Shown here piece by piece: positions 53,590-61,772 of a DNA stretch of 64,000 nucleotides. A program made the position numbers and the translations under genes. The stretch lies in the NCBI GenBank assembly GCA_041060555.1, contig JBEUDS010000018.1; one strand, written 5' to 3'. Position 1 is the stretch's first letter; the number at the start of each line of letters is the position of its first letter. The DNA is from CAUJIW01 sp963205175 (GTDB taxonomy: Bacteria > Pseudomonadota > Alphaproteobacteria > Sphingomonadales > Sphingomonadaceae). The notes beneath the pieces are model-generated. The model had not been told where the DNA came from. It saw only the letters and a list, made by a program, of their open reading frames with translations, and did not search any database.

Positions 53590-54345
53590 GTGGCTGATAT
53601 GATCCCCCACGCGACCCCCAATGAACCCGATCTGGCCGATCTTCCCGAGGATTTCAGTGGCGAGTTCCTCTACGAGCTGAGGCCGCATGTGGCGAGCTTT
53701 GAACCCCGTGCGATCGACCTGGCGCCGTGGCCGGGGCGGGAGACGCGGTTTTTGTCACTGTTGAGTTGGGATTATGGCGAGGAGGCTATCGCGGACGAAT
53801 TCATTCCCCCGGTGCGGTTGCGATCCAGCCGGACCATGGATGAATTTTCTTATCCCTTTGACTTCTGGGGCGGGTGGAACCGGCCCAACATTGTCTCCGA
53901 GGCGTTCAAGACCCTGCTGTCATCTTTCGTCACCGACAAGATCGAGTTTTTCCCGGTGACGTTGCACATCCCGGCCCGCCCGGACGACGGTTCGCCGGAT
54001 GATGGTTCGGGCGAGCACCTGGAGGGTTACTGGTGGGTGCACCACTGGAACCGCCTCGACATTTACGACATCGAGCGCTCGGTCTCGGACTTTCGCTGGA
54101 GCATCGATGGACAACGGAAAATTTTCAGGCATTGGCAGCGCCTTTGCCTGACCGTGCCGTCGGTCAGCGACCACCTGTTCGGCATAACGGGCTTGATCGG
54201 CAGGCGGTTTATTTCACCGCAGCTGCGGGATGCCATCGTTGCCTCGGGGCTGGCCGTCCCTGTTTTCGAGACGCCGCTGGTGCCGGCATCGCAAAAATAT
54301 CATCGCGCCGCTTTCGAGGTACTGAAAAAGCCCTACGGCGCTTGA
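53590..54345 (+). CDS. Imm11/DUF1629-like immunity protein (orphan)
   Basis: About 251 residues from GTG at 53590; ATG at 53599 is an alternative. The central D-F-W-G-G-W-N-R-P-N, V-S-E-A-F-K-T-L-L, D-K-I-E-F-F-P-V and Y-W-W-V-H-H-W-N-R-L-D-I-Y-D pattern, and a C-terminal L-F-G-I-T-G-L-I-x-x-R-F-I-S, resemble Imm11 (DUF1629) immunity proteins of contact-dependent toxin systems. No toxin gene is adjacent; upstream is rpmE and downstream is repetitive DNA. Identification is by pattern from memory and should be read as probable. Confidence 0.6.
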   Translation: MADMIPHATPNEPDLADLPEDFSGEFLYELRPHVASFEPRAIDLAPWPGRETRFLSLLSWDYGEEAIADEFIPPVRLRSSRTMDEFSYPFDFWGGWNRPNIVSEAFKTLLSSFVTDKIEFFPVTLHIPARPDDGSPDDGSGEHLEGYWWVHHWNRLDIYDIERSVSDFRWSIDGQRKIFRHWQRLCLTVPSVSDHLFGITGLIGRRFISPQLRDAIVASGLAVPVFETPLVPASQKYHRAAFEVLKKPYGA

Positions 54346-54390
54346 GTCGCGTCGCGCCAGCCGACCCTTGTCGCCCCGCATTCAACAGTC

Positions 54391-54500
54391 GTCATGTCCG
54401 GGCGTGTTCCCTGGCATCCACGGGCGGCGGTTCCACCGGCGGCGGGCTGTCCGGCGAGGGCGGTGTTCGCGTGGATGGCCGGGACACGCCCGGCCATGAC
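54391..54500. repeat. REP-like inverted repeat pair
   Basis: Two ~31-bp arms (54391-54422 and 54470-54500) are near-perfect inverted copies starting GTCATGxCCGGGCGTG and ending CATCCACG, separated by 47 bp. This is the common alphaproteobacterial REP palindrome type. It lies in the 277-bp gene-free gap 54346-54622. Confidence 0.75.
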
Positions 54501-54514
54501 GGAGAAGGGGCCGC

Positions 54515-54547
54515 CGTCCGCCCTTCGACAAGCTCAGGACGAACGGC
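54515..54547. repeat. CTTCGACAAGCTCAGGAC-type dispersed repeat
   Basis: Contains CCCTTCGACAAGCTCAGGAC followed by GAACGG, a short element found in intergenic DNA of many proteobacteria. It is 15 bp after the REP pair in the same gap. Confidence 0.55.
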
Positions 54548-54622
54548 ATCTGGCGCCACCCCGGGCGGCAGGGAGGGAAAGAGCGATCGGGAGGGATGGG
54601 GGCGTTGGCCTGGCCGGGGGGG

Positions 54623-54742
54623 TCAGTAATTGAGGTCGGCGAGCACGAACAGGGTGATGATGACGGCAAGCGCCAGCCCGCCCAGCACCAGCAGCCGCTT
54701 GTCGGTCCCCAGGGTCGGCCGGTTTTTCTTCTTCCTGCTCAT
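54623..54742 (-). CDS. small single-pass membrane protein (39 aa)
   Basis: 39 residues: a basic N-terminus (S-R-K-K-K-N-R) and one hydrophobic helix (about residues 17-34). Downstream of the sirtuin gene in the same direction, 67 bp away. Not recognised; support is the anchor-like pattern. Confidence 0.45.
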   Translation of the reverse strand: MSRKKKNRPTLGTDKRLLVLGGLALAVIITLFVLADLNY

Positions 54743-54809
54743 GGGCCCGAGGCTAGCGCGGCGACGGCCGGGTTTCAACCGCCGGGGCGGATGGTGTCCG
54801 GGGCGCCGG

Positions 54810-55514
54810 TCAGTCCAGCACCTCGTCGACCCACGCCGGCACCAGCTGGCTGGCGGGGCCGTGGCGGGCCTCGCGGAACCAGCCGGTGCCGCCGGAGGGT
54901 TCGAGGTTGAGCTCCAGGCTGTGGGCGCGGCCATGGTAGCGTACCGTCGAGATGAAGCCGGCGGCGGGGTACACGTTGCCCGAGGTGCCGATGGAGACGA
55001 ACAGGTCGCAGCGCGCCAGCGCCGCCTCGATGGTCTCCATGCCGTAGGGCATCTCGCCGAACCACACGATGTCCGGCCGCAGGTGGCCGGCGCGGCCGCA
55101 CGACGGGCAGCGGCTGTCGTCGTCGAGGTCGGCGGTCCAGCCGCTGCGCGCGTCGCACGCCAGACACCACGCCTTGTTCAGCTCGCCGTGCATGTGCAGC
55201 AGCCGGCGGGCGCCGCCGCGCTCGTGCAGATCGTCGACATTCTGCGTGACGATCAGCAGCTCGCCGTCGAACGCCGCGTCGAGCCGGGCCAGCGCCACAT
55301 GGGCCGGGTTGGGCGCGACCCTGGCCAGCCCGGCGCGGCGCTGGTTGTAGAACTGCTGCACCAGCGCGGGGTCGCGGGCGAACGCCTCCGGCGTCGCCAC
55401 GTCCTCCACCCGGTGGCCCTCCCACAGGCCGTCGGGGCCGCGGAAGGTCGGCACGCCGGACTCCGCCGAGATGCCGGCGCCGGTGAGGATGACGATCGAT
55501 CTGTACTTTGCCAT
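54810..55514 (-). CDS. cobB: NAD-dependent protein deacylase (sirtuin)
   Basis: 234 residues. The NAD site G-A-G-I-S-A-E-S-G (12-20), T-Q-N-V-D-D (90-95), catalytic His109 in M-H-G-E-L and a zinc site (C117-x2-C120, C136-x2-C139) are present. A Tyr56-x2-Arg59 pair, which marks class III desuccinylases such as CobB, occurs in F-Y-N-Q-R-R. It removes acyl groups from lysines. Divergent from dapB. Confidence 0.93.
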   Translation of the reverse strand: MAKYRSIVILTGAGISAESGVPTFRGPDGLWEGHRVEDVATPEAFARDPALVQQFYNQRRAGLARVAPNPAHVALARLDAAFDGELLIVTQNVDDLHERGGARRLLHMHGELNKAWCLACDARSGWTADLDDDSRCPSCGRAGHLRPDIVWFGEMPYGMETIEAALARCDLFVSIGTSGNVYPAAGFISTVRYHGRAHSLELNLEPSGGTGWFREARHGPASQLVPAWVDEVLD

Positions 55515-55562
55515 ACGGCTCTTTTAACTGGCCGCGACGGATTTTGAAGGGAGCGCGTGGGC

Positions 55563-56399
55563 ATGACGGCACAGGTCGGGACGGCGGAGAACGGGACCCC
55601 GCGGGTCGGCAGGGTCCGCATCGGTCTCGTCGGCGCGGCCGGCCGCATGGGCCAGGCGCTGGTCGAGGCGGTGACGGCGGAGCCGCGCGCCGCGCTCGCC
55701 GGTGGCGTCGATCGCCCCGGCCACCCCCTGACCGGCCAGCCGCTGACCGGACAAGGGATGGCCTCGGGCGTCACCTTGACGCTGGGCGACGATGCGGCGG
55801 CGCTGGCGGCGGTCAGCGACGTGCTGATCGATTTCTCCAGCCCCCGGGCGCTGGCGGCCAATCTGGCGCTCGGCGTGCCGCTGGTGGTGGGCACCACCGG
55901 GCTGGAAGCCGCCGACCATGCCGCTATCGATGCCGCCAGCCAGCGCCAGGCGGTGCTGCAGTCGGCCAACATGAGCCTCGGCGTCAATCTGCTGGCCAGC
56001 CTGGTGCGTCAGGCCGCCGCCCGGCTGGGCGAGGACTGGGACATCGAGGTGCTGGAAATGCACCACCGCCACAAGGTGGACGCGCCGTCGGGCACCGCGT
56101 TGCTGCTCGGCCGCGCCGCCGCCGAGGGTCGCGGCATCGACCTTGAGGCCCGCTCGGTGCGGGTGCGCGACGGCATCACCGGCGCCCGCACCGCCGGCGA
56201 CATCGGCTTTGCCACCCTGCGCGGCGGCTCGGTGCCCGGCGACCATACGGTGATCTTCGCCGCCGACAACGAGCGGCTGGAGCTCAGCCACTTCGCCCAG
56301 TCGCGGGCGATCTTCGCGCGCGGCGCGGTGGCGGCAGCGCTGTGGCTGGCCGGCCGGCCCGCCGGTCGCTATTCGATGGCGGATGTGCTGGATCTTTAA
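55563..56399 (+). CDS. dapB: 4-hydroxy-tetrahydrodipicolinate reductase
   Basis: 278 residues with the NAD(P) motif G-A-A-G-R-M-G (near residue 24), and E-M-H-H-R-H-K-V-D-A-P-S-G-T-A near residue 158, the conserved catalytic His-Lys block. Lysine and diaminopimelate pathway. The ATG at 55563 is 9 nt after GGGAG; a GTG at 55557 is possible. A short L-T-G-Q-P-L-T-G-Q duplication appears near residue 57. Confidence 0.95.
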   Translation: MTAQVGTAENGTPRVGRVRIGLVGAAGRMGQALVEAVTAEPRAALAGGVDRPGHPLTGQPLTGQGMASGVTLTLGDDAAALAAVSDVLIDFSSPRALAANLALGVPLVVGTTGLEAADHAAIDAASQRQAVLQSANMSLGVNLLASLVRQAAARLGEDWDIEVLEMHHRHKVDAPSGTALLLGRAAAEGRGIDLEARSVRVRDGITGARTAGDIGFATLRGGSVPGDHTVIFAADNERLELSHFAQSRAIFARGAVAAALWLAGRPAGRYSMADVLDL

Positions 56400-56482
56400 G
56401 GCGCGCCCCGTTCCGGCGCCCGCCGCGCCGGGTTGAACCCGGCCGGCCGCGACCGGTCCCGCCTTGCTTCGCCCCGCCGGGC

Positions 56483-56965
56483 TCAGCCGCCGCGCAGGGC
56501 GTCGAGCCGTCGGGCGAGCCCGGCCTCGATCTCCTGGCCCACCTCCACCCGTTCGGCCGGCGACAGGAAGCTGCCCAGCGTCATCGAGCGGCCGTGGCTG
56601 CGCACCAGCAGGCGGTTCTCGTCCTCGTTGAGCTGCTCCAGATGCACCTTCAGCCAGCCGGCCTGGAAGCTGGTGGTGCGCGCGGCCCCGGTGTGCAGCA
56701 CCTCGTGGACGGTGAAGGCGGCCTCGTCGAGGCGGATGTCCTCGAACCGCTCGGCGGCGCGGTAACTGGCGCGAAACGCCCAGTAGAGCACCGCCACGTC
56801 CAGCACCATGAAGGCCATCACCGGCCAGGCGCCCAGCGCCAGGAAGCGCAGGCCGGCCAGCAGGCAGATGATCGACGTGCCGACCATCAGCCAGCGGAAC
56901 TGGCGCGCGTCGAGCGAGCGGTGCGGCCGCAGGCGCAGGTTGAGGAACAGGGTTTGACCGTGCAT
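56483..56965 (-). CDS. DUF2244 family membrane protein
   Basis: 160 residues. Two close membrane helices (residues ~27-65) are followed by a soluble domain with W-L-K-V-H-L-E and R-S-H-G-R-S-M-T-L-G-S-F-L, the conserved DUF2244 end. Function unknown. The start at 56965 is the only ATG matching the family N-terminus (L-F-L-N-L-R-L-R-P-H-R-S-L). It converges with dapB and is divergent from nth. Confidence 0.85.
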   Translation of the reverse strand: MHGQTLFLNLRLRPHRSLDARQFRWLMVGTSIICLLAGLRFLALGAWPVMAFMVLDVAVLYWAFRASYRAAERFEDIRLDEAAFTVHEVLHTGAARTTSFQAGWLKVHLEQLNEDENRLLVRSHGRSMTLGSFLSPAERVEVGQEIEAGLARRLDALRGG

Positions 56966-57092
56966 GGCGCGCAGACTAATCCGGTTGCCACGGCAAGCCA
57001 ACAGGGCGCGCGCTGCCGGCCGGCCGGCCGTGCTGTCGTGCCGCAGGGGGCCGGCGCCTCCCACAACAACCCCGCCCGCAGGGATCGCCCGC

Positions 57093-57833
57093 ATGGCCCC
57101 ACCGCCCAAAACGCCCGCCTCCAGGAACGCCGCCGGGAAGGCCGCCGGGCTCAAGGCCCGCAAGCCGTCCGCCAAACAGTCCACCAAGCCGGCCACGCTG
57201 AGCCGTGCGCGCATCGAGGAACTGTTCGCCCGCCTGGCCGCCGCCAACCCGGAGCCCAGGTCCGAGCTGGAGTATGTCAACGTCTACACCCTGCTGGTCG
57301 CGGTGGTGCTGTCGGCCCAGGCGACCGACGCCGGTGTCAACAAGGCGACCCGGGCGCTGTTCGCGCAGGTGCAGACGCCGCAGCAGATGCTCGACCTCGG
57401 GCTCGACGGGCTGAAGGCGCACATCAAGACCATCGGCCTGTTCAACACCAAGGCGAAGAACGTCATCGCGCTGTCCGAGATACTGGTGCGCCAGCATGGC
57501 GGCGCGGTGCCGCGCGACCGGGCGGCGCTGGAGGCGCTGCCGGGGGTGGGGCGCAAGACCGCCAACGTCGTGCTCAACATCGCGTTCGGCGAGGAGACCT
57601 GCGCGGTCGACACCCACATCTTCCGCGTCGCCAACCGCCTCGGCCTGGCGCCCGGAAAGACGCCGCTGGCGGTGGAACTGGCGCTGGAGAAGGTGCTGCC
57701 CAAGGCCTACCGCCGCCATGCCCACCACTGGCTGATCCTGCACGGGCGCTACATCTGCAAGGCCCGCGCGCCGGCCTGCCCCGTCTGCCCGATCGCCGAT
57801 CTGTGCGGCTACACCGCCAAGGTGCTGGCCTGA
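57093..57833 (+). CDS. nth: endonuclease III
   Basis: 246 residues. A basic 35-residue extension is followed by the HhH-GPD core: L-P-G-V-G-R-K155 (catalytic Lys) and V-D173-T-H (catalytic Asp), and a 4Fe-4S cluster site C222-x6-C229-x2-C232-x5-C238. It excises oxidised pyrimidines and cuts AP sites. The start is the ATG at 57093. Confidence 0.95.
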   Translation: MAPPPKTPASRNAAGKAAGLKARKPSAKQSTKPATLSRARIEELFARLAAANPEPRSELEYVNVYTLLVAVVLSAQATDAGVNKATRALFAQVQTPQQMLDLGLDGLKAHIKTIGLFNTKAKNVIALSEILVRQHGGAVPRDRAALEALPGVGRKTANVVLNIAFGEETCAVDTHIFRVANRLGLAPGKTPLAVELALEKVLPKAYRRHAHHWLILHGRYICKARAPACPVCPIADLCGYTAKVLA

Positions 57834-57975
57834 GCGGGTACGGGGCCTGAGCGGGTGGGTCAGCCGCCGGTGACGCGCTGGCCATTCAGCCGCGGTTCAG
57901 CCCCTTCTGCCTAGCCTCGCTGCTGCTAGACTGTCGCCTCGCCCTGCCGGGGGCGACCAGAACGGGAGTTGCGCC

Positions 57976-58428
57976 ATGACCAGACTGATCCTTGCCACTA
58001 CCGCGTCGCTGCTGCTGGGCGCCAGCCTGGTGCAGGCCGCCGAACCGGCCGCCGCCCCGGCGCCCAAGGCCGAGGCCCCCAAGACGGTCGACTGCCTCGA
58101 CCTGATCCAGATCGACCGCACCCAGGTGCTCGACGACCAGACCATCCTGTTCCACATGAAGAACCGGAAGATCTGGAAGAACACGCTGCCCTACAGGTGC
58201 CCGCAGCTCGGCTTCGAGAAGGCGTTCAAGTACAAGACGTCGATCGGCCGTATCTGCAACGTCGACATGATCACCGTGCTGCACACCGGCGGCGGCATCA
58301 TGGAAGGCGCCACCTGCGGTCTGGGCACGTTCGAGGCCTATACCCCGCCGCCCAAGGGCGAGAAGGCGGGCAAGACGAAGGACGGCAAGGATGCCCCGGC
58401 CGCCGAGGCCCACAAGGACCACCACTAA
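57976..58428 (+). CDS. small exported protein (DUF6491-like)
   Basis: 150 residues with a signal peptide (cleavage near residue 21). The middle holds a T-V-D-C-L-D-L-I-Q-I-D segment and pairs of cysteines (C40, C75, C94, C114) that could form disulphides; the tail is charged (K/D/H-rich, ending H-K-D-H-H). It resembles the DUF6491-type exported proteins of alphaproteobacteria. Function unknown. Last gene before the tRNA-Arg edge. Confidence 0.5.
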   Translation: MTRLILATTASLLLGASLVQAAEPAAAPAPKAEAPKTVDCLDLIQIDRTQVLDDQTILFHMKNRKIWKNTLPYRCPQLGFEKAFKYKTSIGRICNVDMITVLHTGGGIMEGATCGLGTFEAYTPPPKGEKAGKTKDGKDAPAAEAHKDHH

Positions 58429-58567
58429 GCGCGCGACCGCCAGGGCGCCCGGTGGGGGCCGGCCCTGGTGCTCAGGTGGCGTGCGGCCGGCAAACTGTGC
58501 TGGCCGCTGCACTTTCCGCTTGGCCTTTGCCCGGCTGATCTGATAACCCATGCCCGACCGTGAGCGC

Positions 58568-58644
58568 GCACCCGTAGCTCAGCTGGATAGAGCGTTGCCC
58601 TCCGAAGGCAAAGGCCACACGTTCGAATCGTGTCGGGTGCGCCA
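58568..58644 (+). tRNA. tRNA-Arg(CCG); integration site
   Basis: 77 nt with encoded CCA. Acceptor GCACCCG/CGGGTGC, D arm GCTC/GAGC, anticodon stem TTGCC/GGCAA and T arm ACACG/CGTGT pair. The loop CTCCGAA reads CCG, decoding CGG arginine codons. The tRNA is intact. The serine recombinase gene of the adjacent element ends inside it on the opposite strand, so the element probably integrated at this gene. Confidence 0.95.
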
Positions 58645-60300
58645 TTTCGGTTCAAAGGCACGAACGCCTAGCACCGCCGCCTCTACGCCAGAGGCGGCGG
58701 TTAGGGTTCGGAGCAGTTCGCTCCGCAGTCCACGGATGCGGACCTCCTTCCGGCTCACCACTTCAACCCGCTGCGCGACCGCGCGAACCTGATCGCGAGC
58801 GAACGTCCCATCGCCGTTCCGCAGCTTCTTGCGCAGGGCCGCCGCAAACGCCCGGAGGGTTTCCGGCGTGATCGCTGGGCCGATCTTTACGATATGCGCC
58901 AAGGCGCGTTCGGAATCGCCCTTGGCCTGGTCGCGCGTCGCGGTCAGCTCGGTGATGCGATCCTTGAGCGATGGATCGTTCACGTCGATCACGCCGTTCT
59001 CGATCGCGTCATAGAGGCGCTTGAGCTTCGCTTCGGCCTCGGTCGCGCGCCGTTCAAGATCGGCGACATGCTCGCGGCGCTGGTTCACCCACTCGTCGCG
59101 CCGTTCGAGGATCTGATCCATCAGAGCTTCGAGCCGCGTAGGATCAAGCAGCCGTGCCTCGAGATGATCGACCACGGCCTCATTGAGCCGGTCCATCGGC
59201 ACCGTGATGCCGGGGCAGCCGGTCGCGCCCTGCCGCGCCTTCGTCGAGCAGGTGTAATAGCGATACTCCCTCCCGACACTGCTGGTGCCCGTGCGCAGCG
59301 TCATCGCGCCGCCGCAGCACGCGCAGAAGCAGATGCCGGTGAGCAGCGTCGGGCCGCCCACTGCCATCGGCGCCATCATCTTCGGGCTGCGCGCCTTGAG
59401 CGAGCGCTGCACGGCCTCGAACTGGGCTTCCGACACGATCGCCGGCACTTCCATGACGGCGTGCTCGCTCTCCGGCTTCGGCGTCTTCGTCTTGTGATCG
59501 CGGGTGTTGAAGCGGTGCTGGCCGATATAGGTCGTGCGGGTGAGCACCTGATGCACCGCGCCCAAGCCCCACCGACCGCCGTCGCGGGTGCGGATGTTGT
59601 TCTCGTTGAGCCAGGTCGCGATCGACTTGAGGCCCATCGGCCCTTTGTTATCGACGCCGTTCAATGCCATCCGGTAGATGCGCCGCACCGTCTCGGCCTG
59701 GATCGGGTCGATCTCCAGCTTCTTCTTGATCTTCGCGCCGCGCTCGCCGGCCGCGACCACGCGATAACCGATGGGCGCCCGCGCGCCGTTCCAGAAGCCT
59801 TGTCGGGCGTTCTCCTTCATCGCTCGCAACGTGTGCTTGCCGTTCTCCTTCGACTGATACTCATCGAACAGCGTCATGATCTGACGCATCATCACGCTCA
59901 TCGGATCGTCGCCCAAATCCTGTGTGATGGAGATCAGCCGCACACCGTTCTTCGCCAGCTTGCGAACGTAGAACTCGAACTGGAACTGGTCGCGAAAGAA
60001 CCGCGAGAAGCTGTGGACGAGAATGACGTTGAACGTCGGCGGCTTCACCATCGCCGCGTCGATCATCGCCTGGAAAGCTGGGCGACGATCATCGGTCGCG
60101 GTGTTGCCCGGCTCGACGAACTCCGCGGCGACCTCCCAGCCGCGCGACAGGCAGTAGCCTTCGATCTGGCGGCGCTGGTCGGGAATCGACAGATCGCTAT
60201 CGGCCTGCCGACCCGTCGAGACGCGCAGGTAGAGCGCCGCGCGAGCGGTCGCCACGACTGGCGCCTCATCCTCATTTCGTCGCACGGCGGCGCTGGTCAT
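58579..60300 (-). CDS. large serine recombinase of the integrated element
   Basis: 573 residues. A resolvase-type catalytic domain (residues ~18-160) has Ser28 in Y-L-R-V-S-T-G-R-Q; a recombinase domain follows with a zinc ribbon (C-F-C-A-C-C-G-G near residue 316 through C-P-G near 352) and a coiled-coil (about 380-450). Large serine recombinases cut and join att sites to excise or insert elements. The last 21 codons are the complement of tRNA-Arg (58582-58644) and the TGA stop lies in the tRNA's 5' part. The start ATG at 60300 follows GAGGAG. Confidence 0.92.
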   Translation of the reverse strand: MTSAAVRRNEDEAPVVATARAALYLRVSTGRQADSDLSIPDQRRQIEGYCLSRGWEVAAEFVEPGNTATDDRRPAFQAMIDAAMVKPPTFNVILVHSFSRFFRDQFQFEFYVRKLAKNGVRLISITQDLGDDPMSVMMRQIMTLFDEYQSKENGKHTLRAMKENARQGFWNGARAPIGYRVVAAGERGAKIKKKLEIDPIQAETVRRIYRMALNGVDNKGPMGLKSIATWLNENNIRTRDGGRWGLGAVHQVLTRTTYIGQHRFNTRDHKTKTPKPESEHAVMEVPAIVSEAQFEAVQRSLKARSPKMMAPMAVGGPTLLTGICFCACCGGAMTLRTGTSSVGREYRYYTCSTKARQGATGCPGITVPMDRLNEAVVDHLEARLLDPTRLEALMDQILERRDEWVNQRREHVADLERRATEAEAKLKRLYDAIENGVIDVNDPSLKDRITELTATRDQAKGDSERALAHIVKIGPAITPETLRAFAAALRKKLRNGDGTFARDQVRAVAQRVEVVSRKEVRIRGLRSELLRTLTAASGVEAAVLGVRAFEPKWRTRHDSNVWPLPSEGNALSS

Positions 60301-60318
60301 GACGCTTCACTCCTCACT

Positions 60319-60564
60319 TCACGGCAGCGGCCCGAACAGCTTGTCCAGCTCTTGCCGCATATGGCCTTCGATCGCGCGCAGTTCGGCGTCGCCGATCGGA
60401 ACTTGCTCCGGCCAGTCATCGGTGACGACGATTGGCCCATCATCTTCGCGCGACCGGCGCGAAGCCCGGCGCGGCGCGGCGCGATTGGTGTAGTCGTGCA
60501 AGTCATCCGGGCTTTCGGCCCAGCGACGAGGCGTGCGGCGGCGGAGCTTGCGAGGAAGGGCCAT
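60319..60564 (-). CDS. hypothetical protein of the element
   Basis: 81 residues, highly charged, Arg-rich N-terminal half, acidic C-terminal half (I-G-D-A-E-L-R-A-I-E-G-H-M). Not recognised. It ends 18 bp before the recombinase start and could be a small recombination directionality or accessory protein by position only. Confidence 0.5.
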   Translation of the reverse strand: MALPRKLRRRTPRRWAESPDDLHDYTNRAAPRRASRRSREDDGPIVVTDDWPEQVPIGDAELRAIEGHMRQELDKLFGPLP

Positions 60565-60646
60565 CCCGACACGCTGCGACGCGACCGCGCCGCGTGCAAA
60601 GCCTCTGTGGCGGCGTAGCGCAGATAGGGGCGCGCTGCGGCGGGCG

Positions 60647-61069
60647 TCATGCTGCGCCCCACGGATCGACGACCGTGATCCCGCAGTCGGCGAAATCGCG
60701 GACGTTGCGAGTCGCCAGCCGCGCGCCGCGCGAGCGCACGATGGCGGCAATCTGCGCGTCGATCTGGCTGATCGGTTTGCCACCGTGTTTCCGACCGGCG
60801 GCGATCTCGGGATAGGCCGCGGCGGCATCGGTATCGAACGGCAGGACGCGCCCCGCCAGATCGACATCGAACATCGGACGCGCGGCCGCCAGCAGATCAT
60901 CGCGGCGGCGTCCCTCGGGGAGCAGCGCCAATCCGTAGAAGATTTCCGCCTGGGTCAAGGTCGTCGTGAACACCCCCGCCATCGGTTGCTCGGCGATCCA
61001 CGCCATGACCTTCGGGTCAGGTTCGCGCCGCATCAGCTCGGAAATGACGTTGGTGTCGAGGACGATCAT
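60647..61069 (-). CDS. PIN-domain toxin (VapC/FitB type)
   Basis: 140 residues with the PIN acidic residues Asp5 in V-L-D-T-N, Glu42 in Q-A-E-I and Asp104 in Q-I-D-A, plus a later Asp125. Ribonuclease toxin of a type II toxin-antitoxin system. The ATG shares a base with the antitoxin stop (TGATG). Confidence 0.9.
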   Translation of the reverse strand: MIVLDTNVISELMRREPDPKVMAWIAEQPMAGVFTTTLTQAEIFYGLALLPEGRRRDDLLAAARPMFDVDLAGRVLPFDTDAAAAYPEIAAGRKHGGKPISQIDAQIAAIVRSRGARLATRNVRDFADCGITVVDPWGAA

Positions 61070-61314
61070 CAGCCGAAGTCCACCGGCTCGCGGATCGCTT
61101 CGCGCGGCACGTCAGGCAGATCGACGCCGCCCAGCGGGCCGAAGCGTTCGTGGATTGCCTGACCAAGATTGCGAGGGCGAGGATCGTCAGTGGAGAGCGC
61201 CGAGCGCAGGATGTCCCGCGCCTCGTCTTCCATCGAACGGCCATTGACGGCCGCGCGCACGCGAAGGCGCTTCTTGATCGCATCGTCGATGTTTCGGATC
61301 GTCATCACCGCCAT
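61069..61314 (-). CDS. Arc/FitA-type antitoxin
   Basis: 81 residues. A ribbon-helix-helix N-terminus (M-T-I-R-N-I-D-D-A-I-K-K-R-L-R-V-R-A) is followed by an R-S-M-E-D-E-A-R segment and a C-terminal tail that would wrap the toxin, as in FitA. The start at 61314 follows GGAGG by 5 nt; an ATG at 61326 is possible. Upstream lie a promoter and an operator. Confidence 0.85.
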   Translation of the reverse strand: MAVMTIRNIDDAIKKRLRVRAAVNGRSMEDEARDILRSALSTDDPRPRNLGQAIHERFGPLGGVDLPDVPREAIREPVDFG

Positions 61315-61326
61315 ATGCACCTCCAT

Positions 61327-61339
61327 AAGTCACTGACTT
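61327..61339 (-). promoter_or_regulatory. toxin-antitoxin operator
   Basis: A perfect palindrome AAGTCA-C-TGACTT, between the -10 and the antitoxin start. A good candidate for binding by the FitA-type antitoxin for autoregulation. Confidence 0.6.
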
Positions 61340-61340
61340 C

Positions 61341-61369
61341 ATATTAGTCGATGAAGGTGAAAATTGCAA
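61341..61369 (-). promoter_or_regulatory. promoter of the toxin-antitoxin operon
   Basis: On the minus strand: -35 TTGCAA (61369-61364), 17-bp spacer, -10 TAATAT (61346-61341). The operator palindrome lies just downstream, where the transcript would start. Confidence 0.6.
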
Positions 61370-61772
61370 GATGGGTTGGCGCCTCCCTTCGGGACCGCCG
61401 CTCTATCTTCGCTGCGCTTCGACCGAACCCCTGAAGGGTTTCGGCCCTGCCGGGTGACGATCAGCATGGCGAGGCGGCGCTGGCGCGCCGGTCGGTCAAT
61501 CCGCCCCTGCGGATTGTAACTGTTCTGAGGTGCGGAGATCGGGCCAGGGCTGCGCCGGCCCGATCGCATTGTTTGTAGCTCTCCCCGTCGGTGGGGTGGG
61601 CGACGCTTCCCTTTAGGCCCGCCGCGCCGGGCCGCAACGCGCGGTAAGCCGCGCTTACCTCCTCTGCGTTCCGGCCCTTCGGGTGCGCCCCGGCTCCGCC
61701 GGCGGGCCTGCCGGTCCGCTCCTTCGCCGCCCACCCCATTCCGGGGTGAGTGCGGTTTGAAGGAGAAATGTG
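61370..61772. other. gene-free 403-bp region upstream of the ParB-like gene
   Basis: No supported gene. GC-rich with several short inverted repeats (for example GAACCCCTGAAGGGTTTC around 61424-61441). It may contain the promoter of the ParB-like gene, which has AAGGAG 7 nt before its ATG. Confidence 0.5.
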
